Assembly: GCF_019039035.1 (NCBI RefSeq) | Contig: NZ_JAHNZT010000017.1 | Coordinates: 62,001-126,000, forward strand | Length of the DNA: 64,000 nucleotides | DNA from: Citreicoccus inhibens | GTDB lineage: Bacteria; Myxococcota; Myxococcia; Myxococcales; Myxococcaceae | Direction: 5' to 3' | In this document: one piece after another, positions 27,142 to 35,126 of the stretch | Numbering within the stretch: the first letter of the stretch is position 1 | How the letters are laid out: each line of letters starts with the position of its first letter | Position numbers and translations under genes: made by a program | The notes under the pieces: generated by a model | Databases searched by the model: none | What the model was told of the DNA's origin: nothing | Seen by the model: the letters and a program-made list of their open reading frames with translations, nothing else

Positions 27142-27546
27142 GTGGACCTCGAATCCGAACGCCTGGAGCGAGCCCAGCTGGAGACGCTCTCCACCACGGA
27201 GCTCATCCGTCATGCGCTCGCGGAAACGCGCCTGCTGGTGAAGGCCGAGGTGCTGCACGCCAAGAAGGAGCTGCGCGAGGAGGTCAGCGCCGCGCGCACC
27301 GCGGGCATCCTCCTGGGTGCGGGAGCGGTGCTGGCGCTCGCGTCGCTGGCGGTGCTCTTCGTGGCCCTGGGGCTGGCCTTGCCGATGTCCTCGGCCGTGG
27401 GCGTGCTGCTCGTGGGCGTGCTGCTGGTGCTAGTGGCGGGTCTGCTGCTCTTCCTGGGAGTGCAGCGCCTGCCCAAGAAGCCGCTGCCCCACACCCAGGA
27501 GCGGCTGCGCGCCGACTACGCGCTCACGCGGGAGACGCTCCAATGA
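27142..27546 (+). CDS. Holin-III/YqjE-like small membrane protein
   Basis: A 134-residue protein from a GTG start with AGGAGG 8 bases upstream. The layout is an N-terminal amphipathic helix (LIRHALAETRLLVKAEVLHAKKELREEVSAARTAG), two transmembrane helices (ILLGAGAVLALASLAVLFVALGLALP and VGVLLVGVLLVLVAGLLLFLGV) and a short charged tail. This is the pattern of the DUF1469/YqjE superfamily of inner-membrane proteins, often stress-induced or ribosome/membrane associated. It overlaps the next gene by 4 bases (ATGA). A true phage holin is unlikely because no lysis or phage genes are near. Confidence 0.75.
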   Translation: MDLESERLERAQLETLSTTELIRHALAETRLLVKAEVLHAKKELREEVSAARTAGILLGAGAVLALASLAVLFVALGLALPMSSAVGVLLVGVLLVLVAGLLLFLGVQRLPKKPLPHTQERLRADYALTRETLQ

Positions 27547-28046
27547 ACGACGAGCCGAGCGAGCAGGCCCCTCACGTGGACCACGCCATCACCCGCGGCA
27601 TGGATGTGCGCGAGCAGGTGGAGCAGACCGCGGACCGCATCCGCGACGGCCTGCTCCTCACGTTGGAGGAGTTGGACCGCCGCCGCGAGCGCCTGCTCGA
27701 CGTGCGCTATCAGGCGGTCCAACACCGAGGCACGCTCGTGGCCGTGGGCGCCGCCGCCGTGCTGCTGGTGGGCGCGGGCGTGGCTTATGCGGTGTATCGC
27801 GCGCGCACGCGGGAGGAGCGCCTGCGCGAGAAGCGCCGCAAGGCCCTGGAGCGCGCCTGGCGACACCCGGAGCGCGTGGCCAACAACGGCGAGGATCGCC
27901 CCCTCTCCTCGGAGCTCGGGCGCAAGCTGGTGCTGATATTCGCGACCAGTCTGGCCACCTCCGTCGCCCGCAATGCCATGCAGACCCTGGTTCCCTCACG
28001 CGAGGACGAGCCCAGTGTCGCTGGGAGCATTCAGAAGAAACGATAA
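27543..28046 (+). CDS. Membrane-anchored coiled-coil protein (DUF3618-like)
   Basis: A 167-residue protein translationally coupled to the preceding gene by an ATGA overlap. It has a charged helical N-terminus (VREQVEQTADRIRDGLLLTLEELDRRRERLLDVRYQ) and one transmembrane helix (LVAVGAAAVLLVGAGVAYAVY). An Arg/Lys-rich cytoplasmic segment (RARTREERLREKRRKALERAWRHPE) follows, then a weakly hydrophobic C-terminal helix (LVLIFATSLATSVARNAM). The organisation resembles the YqjD/ElaB or DUF3618 group that pairs with YqjE proteins. The specific function is unknown. Confidence 0.7.
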   Translation: MNDEPSEQAPHVDHAITRGMDVREQVEQTADRIRDGLLLTLEELDRRRERLLDVRYQAVQHRGTLVAVGAAAVLLVGAGVAYAVYRARTREERLREKRRKALERAWRHPERVANNGEDRPLSSELGRKLVLIFATSLATSVARNAMQTLVPSREDEPSVAGSIQKKR

Positions 28047-28049
28047 TTG

Positions 28050-28068
28050 TTAAATATTTACGTATAAA
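28050..28068 (+). promoter_or_regulatory. AT-rich cydA promoter with TAAATATTTA palindrome
   Basis: A perfect palindrome TAAATATTTA (28051-28060) is followed by a -10-like TATAAA (28063-28068), in an AT-rich island unlike its surroundings. No good -35 is visible at the right distance. Transcription from this -10 would start about 28075, right at the ATG of cydA, and no Shine-Dalgarno sequence precedes that ATG, so a leaderless message is possible. Confidence 0.5.
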
Positions 28069-28076
28069 GCATCCTG

Positions 28077-29402
28077 ATGCGCATGACGGACCTGCTCTTT
28101 GCTCGTGCGCAGATGGGGCTGTCGCTCGCGTTTCACATTGTGTTCGCGGCGGCGGGTGTAGCGCTTCCGGTGTTGATGGTGCTGAGCGACTTGAAGGCGC
28201 GCCGCACCCAGGACGCCGACTACCGATTGCTGAGCCAGAAGCTGGCGAAGGGCACGGCCATCCTCTTCGCGGTGGGCGCGGTGAGTGGCACGGCGCTGTC
28301 GTTCGAGCTGGGCCTGCTGTGGCCCGAGTTCATGGGGCGCTACGGCGCGGTGATTGGGCTGCCCTTCAGCCTGGAGGGCGTGGCCTTCTTCACCGAGGCC
28401 ATCTTCCTGGGCATCTACCTGTACGGCCGTGAGCGCGTGTCACCGGGGCTGCACCTGTTCAGCGGCATCATGGTGGCGGTGAGTGGCGCATCCAGCGCGT
28501 TCTTCGTGACGCTGGTGAATGTCTTCATGAATGACCCCACGGGCTTTACCCATACCGCCGCGGGGCCGGTGGACATCCAGCCGGTGGTGGCGATGTTCAG
28601 CCCGGGCTGGCAGTACGAGACCGTCCACGTCATCGTGTCCTGCTATCAGGCGAGCGCCTTCGCCATGGCGGGCCTCCACGCCTTCATCCTCCTGCGCCAC
28701 CCGGGCGCGGCCTTCCACCGGAAGGCGCTGTCGGTGGCGCTCCCGCTCGCGTGTGTCACCGCGCTGCTCCAGCCGCTGGTGGGAGACCTGTCCGCGAAGC
28801 ACGTGGCGCGGGCGCAGCCCGTGAAGCTGGCCGCGATGGAGGGCCAATTCGAGACGGAGGTGGGCGCGCCGCTCCGGTTGGGCGGCCTGCCCGACGTGAA
28901 GTCCGGCACGGTGCGCGGCGCGGTGGACATCCCCAAGGGGCTCTCGGTGCTCGCGTTTGGTGACCCGAACGCGGAGGTGCGCGGGCTCAACGAGTTCCCG
29001 CGCGACGAGTGGCCTCCGGTGGCCAAGGTCCACGTCGCGTTCCAGGTGATGGTGGGCACGGGCAGCGTCATGGCGCTCCTGGCGCTGGTGACGCTCGTGC
29101 ATCGCTGGCGCAAGAAGGCGTGGCCGCACGCCGGAGCGCTCCTGCGGGCGTGGCTCTGGGCGGGGCCGCTGGGGCTGGTGGCGCTGGAGGCCGGTTGGCT
29201 CGTCACCGAGTGGGGGCGCCAGCCTTGGATTCTCCGAGGTGTCATGCGCACGTCCGACGCGGTGACGCCGGTGCCGCACCTGTCCGCGCCGTTCTTCACC
29301 TTCACGCTCGTGTACCTGTTCCTGGGAGTCACGGTGCTGTTCGTCCTGTCCAGACAAGTGGCCGGCACGCTGCCCGGTCAGAGGGATGCCCATGTCCACT
29401 GA
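28077..29402 (+). CDS. cydA: Cytochrome bd-type quinol oxidase subunit I
   Basis: A 441-residue membrane subunit with multiple helices that oxidises quinol and reduces oxygen at hemes b558, b595 and d. Visible features are FARAQMGLSLAFHIVF (heme b595 histidine), GLPFSLEGVAFFTEAIFLGIYLYG (proton-channel glutamates), WQYETVHVIVSCYQA (heme b558 histidine) and GWLVTEWGRQPWILRGVMRTSDAVTP, the GRQPW signature. The region between is short, as in the CioA subgroup with a short Q-loop, often cyanide-insensitive. The start could be ATG 28077 or 28083; neither has a ribosome-binding site. It overlaps cydB by 11 bases. Confidence 0.96.
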   Translation: MRMTDLLFARAQMGLSLAFHIVFAAAGVALPVLMVLSDLKARRTQDADYRLLSQKLAKGTAILFAVGAVSGTALSFELGLLWPEFMGRYGAVIGLPFSLEGVAFFTEAIFLGIYLYGRERVSPGLHLFSGIMVAVSGASSAFFVTLVNVFMNDPTGFTHTAAGPVDIQPVVAMFSPGWQYETVHVIVSCYQASAFAMAGLHAFILLRHPGAAFHRKALSVALPLACVTALLQPLVGDLSAKHVARAQPVKLAAMEGQFETEVGAPLRLGGLPDVKSGTVRGAVDIPKGLSVLAFGDPNAEVRGLNEFPRDEWPPVAKVHVAFQVMVGTGSVMALLALVTLVHRWRKKAWPHAGALLRAWLWAGPLGLVALEAGWLVTEWGRQPWILRGVMRTSDAVTPVPHLSAPFFTFTLVYLFLGVTVLFVLSRQVAGTLPGQRDAHVH

Positions 29403-30414
29403 GGCGCTGTTGGGATTCGCGGTGGCGGGCACGTTCGTGCTCTACGCGCTGTTTGGCGGCGCGGACTTTGGAGGCGGTGTCTGGGATTTGCTGGCCTTCG
29501 GGCCGCGCAAGGCGGAGCAGCGCGCGCTCATCGCCCAAGCCATGGGCCCCATCTGGGAGGTGAACCATGTCTGGCTCATCGTCGGGCTGGTGTTGCTCTT
29601 CAGTGGCTTCCCGCGTGCCTTCGCCGCGCTGAGCGTGGCGCTGCACGTGCCGCTGACGCTCCTGCTGTTGGGCATCGTCTTCCGAGGCACGGCCTTCACC
29701 TTCCGGACGTATGACACGCGCGGCGACCTAGTGGAGCGCCGCTGGGGCGTGGTGTTCAGCGTCGCGAGCCTGGTGGCGCCGCTGCTGTTGGGCATGTGCG
29801 TGGGCGCGGTGGCCAGCGGCGACATCCGCATGGAGGGCCACGTGGTGGTGAGCGGCTTCTTCGCCCCGTGGACGCGGCCCTTTCCGATCGCCGTGGGGCT
29901 CCTGGCGCTGGGGCTCTTCGCCTTCCTGGCGGCGGTGTACCTCACGCACGAGGCGGGCTCGCCCGAGCTGCGCGAGGACTTCCGCAGGCGGGCCCTGGTG
30001 ACGGGCGCGGGGGTGTTCGTCCTGGCCGCCACCGTGCTGGTCCTCACGCGTGACGGTGCGCCGCGCGTCTGGGCCGGGCTGCTGCATTCGCCCTTCGCTC
30101 TGGCCCTGCACGCGGCGACGGCGGTGGCGGCGGTGACTGCGTTTGCCCTCCTGGGCCTGCGTCACTTCCGCGCCGCGCGCGTGGCGGCGGCCTTTCAGGT
30201 GGGCCTCATCGTCCTGGGCTGGGCTGCCTCGCAGCACCCGTACCTGGTGGAGCCGGACCTCACCCTCCAGAACAGCGCCGCCGCGCCCGAGGTGCAGCGC
30301 TTGTTGATTGTCGCGCTGTGCGTGGGCGTCGCGGTGGTCGTCCCCTCGCTGGTGTTCTTCTTCCGCGTCTTCCGGCCGCGCCCGCCCGGCGCCACGCCGC
30401 CCGCCCACGCATGA
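29392..30414 (+). CDS. cydB: Cytochrome bd-type quinol oxidase subunit II
   Basis: A 340-residue membrane partner of CydA with about eight or nine helices. Typical segments are GTFVLYALFGGADFGGGVWDLLA, MGPIWEVNHVWLIVGLVLLFSGFPRAFAALS, FRGTAFTFRTYD, and FAPWTRPFPIAVGLLALGLFAFLAAVYLT near the middle. GAGGG lies 6 bases before the chosen ATG (29392), inside the end of cydA, so translation is coupled. With CydA it forms a high-affinity terminal oxidase useful at low oxygen. No CydCD transporter genes or CydX-like ORF were noticed next to it. Confidence 0.96.
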   Translation: MSTEALLGFAVAGTFVLYALFGGADFGGGVWDLLAFGPRKAEQRALIAQAMGPIWEVNHVWLIVGLVLLFSGFPRAFAALSVALHVPLTLLLLGIVFRGTAFTFRTYDTRGDLVERRWGVVFSVASLVAPLLLGMCVGAVASGDIRMEGHVVVSGFFAPWTRPFPIAVGLLALGLFAFLAAVYLTHEAGSPELREDFRRRALVTGAGVFVLAATVLVLTRDGAPRVWAGLLHSPFALALHAATAVAAVTAFALLGLRHFRAARVAAAFQVGLIVLGWAASQHPYLVEPDLTLQNSAAAPEVQRLLIVALCVGVAVVVPSLVFFFRVFRPRPPGATPPAHA

Positions 30415-30465
30415 GGCGCCGTGACGCGGACCCCGACAGGCCCTTGCGCCTGCTCGGGGTCGGCG

Positions 30466-30492
30466 ATATGTAACTTCGGCGGTTCCAAATCG
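30466..30492 (+). promoter_or_regulatory. Operator-like site before the Rrf2 gene
   Basis: A partly symmetric 27-bp element: ATATGTAAC (30466-30474) and GTTCCAAAT (30482-30490), a 7-of-9 inverted match with 7 bases between. The same layout recurs at 31000-31026 before the DoxX-like gene, matching at 18 of 27 positions, with ATGTAACT and GTTC..AAT.G conserved. It lies just before the rrf2 start and probably allows autoregulation. Confidence 0.6.
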
Positions 30493-30506
30493 TCGTGGGA
30501 GGATGG

Positions 30507-30962
30507 GTGAACAGCCGCTTCGTCATGGCCGCGCACGTGCTGGGGATGCTCGCGTTGCACGAACGCGAGGACGCCATCACGGTGACGTCCGAGGCGATGG
30601 CGGAGAGCATCCAGACGAACCCGGTGGTGGTGCGGCGGTTGCTCGGGGACTTGTCGCGGGCGGGGTTGGTGGAGACGAAGCGGGGCGCGGGCGGCGGAGT
30701 GCGGCTCGCACGCGCGCCGGAGTCCATCACCCTGTGCGACATCTACAAGGCGGTGGGGGAGGGCGCGGAGCTGTTCGGCCGTCACCCGGCGGGCCCCAAC
30801 CCCATGTGTCCCGTTGCGCCGATGGTGGCCGAGTACCTGGAAGAAGTCTTCCGGCGCGCCGAGGCCGCGGTCCACCAGAGTCTGGGCGGCACCACGGTGG
30901 CGCAAATGTCCCATGAGGTTGACAAGCGCATCCGCGCGCTGGGCGGCAAGGGCTGTCGTTGA
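30507..30962 (+). CDS. Rrf2-family transcriptional regulator
   Basis: A 151-residue regulator. The winged helix (MAAHVLGMLALHE...VTSEAMAESIQTNPVVVRRLLGDLSRAGLVETKRGAGGGVRLARAPESITLCDIYKAV) is typical of Rrf2, including the GRGGG-like wing. Three cysteines are present (in LCDIY, PMCPV and near the C-terminus), but not in the closely spaced three-Cys cluster of IscR/NsrR. It is therefore closer to the YwnA/CymR-type or single-Cys redox members. The start at GTG 30507 follows GGGAGG by 5 bases. The neighbours cydAB and a DoxX-like protein, and the shared motif upstream, suggest control of respiratory or redox functions. Confidence 0.87.
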   Translation: MNSRFVMAAHVLGMLALHEREDAITVTSEAMAESIQTNPVVVRRLLGDLSRAGLVETKRGAGGGVRLARAPESITLCDIYKAVGEGAELFGRHPAGPNPMCPVAPMVAEYLEEVFRRAEAAVHQSLGGTTVAQMSHEVDKRIRALGGKGCR

Positions 30963-30999
30963 GCGCGGCATGTCGGGCGTGACGTATTGGTCTGTCTTT

Positions 31000-31026
31000 A
31001 AATGTAACTGGCTTTGTTCTGAATTG
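31000..31026 (+). promoter_or_regulatory. Operator-like site before the DoxX-like gene
   Basis: AAATGTAAC, 7 bases, then GTTCTGAAT. It aligns base for base with the element before the Rrf2 gene (30466-30492), while its own internal symmetry is weaker. It lies 47 bases before the DoxX-like start, in an AT-richer stretch that could also hold the promoter. Confidence 0.55.
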
Positions 31027-31072
31027 ATGCGAAGCGGATGTGAGAAACGCAGTGGCGCGCGGGAGTCCACAG

Positions 31073-31471
31073 ATGAAGCAGAAGATTGCGTATTGGGTGC
31101 TGACGGGGTTGTTCAGTCTGATGATGGTGATGTCCGCGTCGGGCTATCTCACCGCGAGCCCGCAGATGGTGGAGGGGTTCCATCACCTGGGCTACCCGGA
31201 CTACTTCCGCGTGTACCTGGGGGTGGCGAAGCTGGTGGGCGTCCTGGCGCTCGTGGTGCCGTGGACGCCGCGCACCGTGCGCGAGTGGGCCTATGCGGGC
31301 TTCGCCATCACCACCGTCTCGGCGGCGGTGTCGCACGGGATGTCCGGTGACCCGGCGGGCATCGTCGTCGCGCCGGTGGTGGCGCTCGGCGTGTTGCTCG
31401 GCTCGCACCAGCTCTGGCGGCGCCTGCGTGACGAGGCGCCCCGGCCGGTGGCTCAGCCCGCGGTGGCCTGA
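31073..31471 (+). CDS. DoxX-like small membrane protein
   Basis: A 132-residue protein with four hydrophobic segments: IAYWVLTGLFSLMMVMSASGYL, YFRVYLGVAKLVGVLALVVPW, REWAYAGFAITTVSAAVSHG and AGIVVAPVVALGVLLGSHQLW. The pattern VAKLVGVLALVVP...REWAYAGFAI is that of the DoxX_2 family (DoxX/SURF4-like), whose members are associated with respiratory membranes and oxidative stress. GGGAG lies 8 bases before the ATG. The shared operator-like motif with the Rrf2 gene suggests coordinate control. Confidence 0.82.
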   Translation: MKQKIAYWVLTGLFSLMMVMSASGYLTASPQMVEGFHHLGYPDYFRVYLGVAKLVGVLALVVPWTPRTVREWAYAGFAITTVSAAVSHGMSGDPAGIVVAPVVALGVLLGSHQLWRRLRDEAPRPVAQPAVA

Positions 31472-31473
31472 CG

Positions 31474-31995
31474 TCAGGCCTCGGGTGGAGGCGGGGGCCA
31501 CGCCAGGCGCGGCTCCTCGTCTCCTCGCGCGACGAGCAGCGTGGCGCCCTCGAGGAACTCCTCCGAGTCCAGCGCCTCGACGACGGTGCGCGTGGCAATG
31601 TCCACGTCCATCACCAGGCAGTAGACGCGCATCTTCCCGGTGACGGTCTCTCCGCCCTCGACCTCGCCATTGCCCGTCCAGCCGAGCATGTCCGAGAGCA
31701 GCTCCTCCACGGCCTTGCGCTTCTCGAAGTCGTGGCCGGTGCCCTTGCCCTGCACGGCGTACTCCACGATGAGCGCCACCTGGGCGTCCGGCTCGGGCTC
31801 GTCATAGCCCGCGTCCACCAGGGACTCGGCCTCCTGGGCGATGAGCATGTCCACGTCCTCACCCGAGGGGATGGGGAGCTTCTTGTGCTCACCCATCTGT
31901 CCCACGGCCCCCCAGTGCACGGTGAGCTCGCCGTCGTGCTCCCACGCCTCCCAGTAGTGAAGGGTGTCGCCGTCCTTCTTGTAGAGCTTCAGCAC
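31474..31995 (-). CDS. Conserved hypothetical protein with WGR-like N-terminus
   Basis: A 173-residue cytoplasmic protein from a GTG start with GAGG upstream. The first 45 residues (KLYKKDGDTLHYWEAWEHDGELTVHWGAVGQMGE) resemble a WGR-type small beta domain, where HWGAVG takes the place of WGRIG. The middle is helical and acidic (EDVDMLIAQEAESLVDAGYDE). The C-terminal half contains LVDAG...VALIVEYAVQG and VYCLVMDVDIATRTVVEAL, suggesting a second alpha/beta domain. It converges on the DoxX-like gene with 2 bases between. I assign no function. Confidence 0.68.
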   Translation of the reverse strand: MLKLYKKDGDTLHYWEAWEHDGELTVHWGAVGQMGEHKKLPIPSGEDVDMLIAQEAESLVDAGYDEPEPDAQVALIVEYAVQGKGTGHDFEKRKAVEELLSDMLGWTGNGEVEGGETVTGKMRVYCLVMDVDIATRTVVEALDSEEFLEGATLLVARGDEEPRLAWPPPPPEA

Positions 31996-32048
31996 GCCAA
32001 TGGCCTCATGCGGGCGCGCACTCTATGCCAGCCGCGCCGCGCGGGGGC

Positions 32049-32819
32049 TCAGAAGGCGCGGCCTTGTCCGCCATCCACCGGGAGCGTGACGCCCGTCACC
32101 CAGCGCGCGCGCTCCGAGCAGAGGAACACCACCACGTCCGCGACCTCCTCGGGGACGCCGAAGCGGCCCCAGGGCATTTCGTCGCGCACCATGCGGGCCA
32201 CCTTCTCGGGCTCGGCCTGCTGGCGACGGTCCCAGCTGCCTCCTGGGAAGAGGATGGAGCCCGGCGCCACGCCGTTGACGCGGATGCGGTGGCGCGCCAG
32301 GTCCACCGCCATCTCCTTGGTGAGCGCGGTGAGGCCCGACTTGGCCGTGGTGTAGGGCGCGCTGGTGGCGTACTCGCGGCCGAAGATGGAGTTGAGGTGG
32401 ACGATGCTGCCGCCGCCGCGCTCGCGCATCACCTCCACCGCGCGTTGACTGCACCACACCGCGGACAGGAGGTTGCGATTGAGCACGTCCGTCCACTGCG
32501 CGGGCGTGGCCACGTCGAACGCGCCCGCGCCGCCGCTGCCCCCCACGTTGTTGACCAGGATGTCCAGGCCTCCCAGCGCCTGGACCGCCGTGTCCACCGC
32601 CTGGGTCGCCCCTTCGGGCGTGGCGACGTCCGCGACCACCTGAGTCACTTCCGCGCCCTCGGCGCGCAGCGTCTCCGCGGTGGCCTCCAGGGCCTCGGCG
32701 CCTCGGGCGGTCAGGCAGACCCGGACACCCTCTCGGGCGAGCGTCGCCGCGATGGCCCGACCGATGCCTCGGCTGCTGCCGGTGACGAGCGCCGTCTTCC
32801 CGTTGAGTCGCAAATCCAT
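32049..32819 (-). CDS. Short-chain dehydrogenase/reductase
   Basis: A 256-residue classical SDR. It has the NAD(P) motif TGSSRGIG near residue 12, NNVGG, the catalytic Ser in LNSIFG, the YTTAK tetrad, and a C-terminal VTGVTLPVDGGQ. The arginine after the nucleotide strand (LTARG) suggests NADP preference. Length is normal and all catalytic residues are present. The substrate cannot be told; 3-oxoacyl reductases and many alcohol dehydrogenases look alike. The start at 32819 has AAGG upstream. It is divergent from the GNAT gene and stands alone. Confidence 0.92.
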   Translation of the reverse strand: MDLRLNGKTALVTGSSRGIGRAIAATLAREGVRVCLTARGAEALEATAETLRAEGAEVTQVVADVATPEGATQAVDTAVQALGGLDILVNNVGGSGGAGAFDVATPAQWTDVLNRNLLSAVWCSQRAVEVMRERGGGSIVHLNSIFGREYATSAPYTTAKSGLTALTKEMAVDLARHRIRVNGVAPGSILFPGGSWDRRQQAEPEKVARMVRDEMPWGRFGVPEEVADVVVFLCSERARWVTGVTLPVDGGQGRAF

Positions 32820-32896
32820 GCGGCGCCTTCTACCCGCGGCTCGCGTGATGCCAAGGGGGCTTCGTGAGGAAGCGTTCATGATACGAAGCCCCCACG

Positions 32897-33355
32897 ATGG
32901 ACGTCACGTACCGGATCGCCCTCCCCGAGGACTTTTCCGCGCTCGAACTGCTGATGGCCGCGCAGTTCCACGATGAAGAGATCGCCGTGGACTCCCACCG
33001 CCTGACGCGTGTCATCCGCCCGGTGCTCGACTGGCCCGAGCGTGGCTTCTTCGTCCTTGCGCACACGCCCGAGGGCCAGCCCGTGGGCGCCGCCTACGTG
33101 CCCTGCTACTGGTCGCTGGAGCACGAGGGCATGGCGGCCTGGCTGGAGGAAATCTACGTGCTCGCCGCGTACCGGGGCGCGGGCGTGGGCACGGGACTCG
33201 TGCGAGCCGCCTGCACGGAGGCCGCCGCGAGGGGCTGCCTCGCGGTGGACCTGGAGGTCGGCGTGGGCCAGGAGCGCGTGGCCCACCTCTACGTCCGGGA
33301 AGGCTTTCAGCCCCTCCAGCGAGATCGCTGGGTGCGCCGCCTGCGCGAAGCCTGA
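32897..33355 (+). CDS. GNAT family N-acetyltransferase
   Basis: A 152-residue acetyltransferase using acetyl-CoA. Motif A is IYVLAAYRGAGVGTGLVRAACTEAAARGC (pyrophosphate loop RGAGVG), followed by LAVDLEVGVGQERVAHLYVREGF, the usual motif B with the Tyr/Phe-rich end. Length is standard. The substrate is unknown; amine, amino acid or protein N-terminus are all possible. It converges on pgi with 9 bases between the stops. Confidence 0.9.
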   Translation: MDVTYRIALPEDFSALELLMAAQFHDEEIAVDSHRLTRVIRPVLDWPERGFFVLAHTPEGQPVGAAYVPCYWSLEHEGMAAWLEEIYVLAAYRGAGVGTGLVRAACTEAAARGCLAVDLEVGVGQERVAHLYVREGFQPLQRDRWVRRLREA

Positions 33356-33364
33356 CGGCGCAGT

Positions 33365-34954
33365 TCAGCTGGCCTGGAAGCGCGCCTCCACCGGTGAGGC
33401 ACCCTCCACGCGGCGCACGCCGTGGTCGCCATTGGCGGCCAGGTGCTCCAGCAGCTTGAACACCGTCTCCGCGTCATCCGGCGCGCCCAGGTCCGCGGCG
33501 AGCTGCTCGGCGGTACGAGCCTCCGCGCGCGCCTCGCGCAGCCGCGAGAGCAGCCGCGCTTGCAGCTCCAGCACGCGGCCGGCCGCCTTCTTCCCCGCCT
33601 CCACGCCGGGCTGGTGGTACGCGTTGATGTGCACGAGCGAGGCGTAGAGGCCCACGGCGCGCTCGTACAACGCGATGAGCGCGCCCACGGTTCGCGCGCT
33701 GGCGTCCGGCACGGTGAGCGTCACGGACTCGCGGCCCTTCTCGAACAGGGCTCGGCGCGTGCCGAGGAGGAAGCCCAGGAGGAAGTCGCCGCTGGTGACG
33801 CCGTCCTCCACGCGCATGGACTCGCCCTGGCGGTCCTTCAGCACCTCGATGAAGGTGACGAAGAAGTTGTTCACGCCCTCGCGCAGCTGCTGCACGTACG
33901 CGTGTTGATCCGTGCTGCCCTTGTTGCCGTAGACGGCGATGCCCTGGTTCACCCCCTTGCCGTCCAGGTCCTTCTCCTTGCCGAGCGACTCCATCACCAA
34001 CTGCTGGAGGTAGCGCGACATGAGCATCAGCCGGTCCTTGTACGGCAGGATGACCATGTCCTTGGCGCCGCGTCCGTTGCCCGCGTGGAACCACATGAGC
34101 GCCAGCAGCGCGGCGGGATTGCGAGCCACGTCACGCTGCCGCGTCGCCGCGTCCATGTCCCGCGCGCCCGCGAGCATCGCGTCGATGTCCAGCCCCTGAA
34201 GCCGCGCCGGGAGCAGGCCCACCGCGGACATCACCGACGTGCGTCCCCCCACCCAGTCCCACATGGGGAAGGTGCGCAGCCAGTGGTGCGCCTTCGCGTA
34301 GCGGTCCAGCTCGCTGCCCTCGCCGGTGACGGCGACCGCGTGCGCGCCGAAGTCCAGGCCGCGCTGTGTATAGGCGCGCTCGGCCTCGACCATGCCGTTG
34401 CGCGTCTCCTTGGTGCCGCCGGACTTGCTGATGACGACGGTGAGCGTCTCGGCCAGCCGGTCGCCCAGCGTGGCGAGCACCCGGTCCATGCCGTCCGGGT
34501 CGGTGTTGTCGAAGAAGGACACCTGCATCGCGTCTCGCGACGTGCCCAGCGCGTCCGCCACGAGTTGTGGCCCCAGCGCTGAGCCGCCGATGCCCACCAG
34601 CAGCACGTGCGTGAAGCGCGCGGCCTTCTGGGGGCGCACCCGGCCCGCGTGCACGTCCTCGGCGAACCGGTGCACGGCGGCCACCGTGTCGCGAATCTCC
34701 TTCGCGAGCCCCGGCTCCGGCGCCAGCTCCGGCGCGCGCAGCCAGTAGTGCCCCACGCGGCGCTGCTCATCCGGGTTGGCGACAGCGCCCTTCTCCAGCG
34801 CGTCCATCGCGGTGAAGGCCTCCTCCATGCGCGGACGCATGCGCTCCAGGAAGTCCGCCGGGAAGCTCATGCGCGAGATGTCCAGCGTGAACCCGACGGA
34901 CGGGACGACGCACAGGTACCGCTTGTACCGCTCCCACAGCTCACGCTCGGTCAT
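33365..34954 (-). CDS. pgi: Glucose-6-phosphate isomerase
   Basis: A 529-residue enzyme interconverting glucose 6-phosphate and fructose 6-phosphate in glycolysis. Features are [16 protein letters not shown] and [11 protein letters not shown] (phosphate binding), the PGI signature region [19 protein letters not shown] (Thr where many family members have Tyr or Phe), [18 protein letters not shown], and the C-terminal [17 protein letters not shown], which supplies the catalytic His and Lys. Length is near the family's usual 530-550. GAGGAGAT precedes the ATG. It is probably a single-gene transcript. Confidence 0.96.
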   Translation of the reverse strand: MTERELWERYKRYLCVVPSVGFTLDISRMSFPADFLERMRPRMEEAFTAMDALEKGAVANPDEQRRVGHYWLRAPELAPEPGLAKEIRDTVAAVHRFAEDVHAGRVRPQKAARFTHVLLVGIGGSALGPQLVADALGTSRDAMQVSFFDNTDPDGMDRVLATLGDRLAETLTVVISKSGGTKETRNGMVEAERAYTQRGLDFGAHAVAVTGEGSELDRYAKAHHWLRTFPMWDWVGGRTSVMSAVGLLPARLQGLDIDAMLAGARDMDAATRQRDVARNPAALLALMWFHAGNGRGAKDMVILPYKDRLMLMSRYLQQLVMESLGKEKDLDGKGVNQGIAVYGNKGSTDQHAYVQQLREGVNNFFVTFIEVLKDRQGESMRVEDGVTSGDFLLGFLLGTRRALFEKGRESVTLTVPDASARTVGALIALYERAVGLYASLVHINAYHQPGVEAGKKAAGRVLELQARLLSRLREARAEARTAEQLAADLGAPDDAETVFKLLEHLAANGDHGVRRVEGASPVEARFQAS

Positions 34955-35126
34955 GACATCTCCTCGCCTCGGGGCGTCGGAAGGTCCGGGCCCAGGTGGG
35001 GCCGCGCTGGCGTGGCTTAGCCCCTCCGCCCCGGGGGAGGGAAGCCGCGCGAGCGTGCCGCCTCACAGAAGTCCACCGGTGCCCGGGCATCGGCCCGGTG
35101 CTGAACACCCCGGCGCGTCAGAGGAC

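Noticed and set aside
27142-28046. Phage holin and lysis cassette
   Set aside because: There is no lysin, phage structural gene or integrase nearby; the pair fits housekeeping YqjE-like membrane proteins better.
30507-30962. Assignment of the Rrf2 protein as IscR or NsrR
   Set aside because: The closely spaced three-Cys cluster that binds Fe-S in those proteins is not present.
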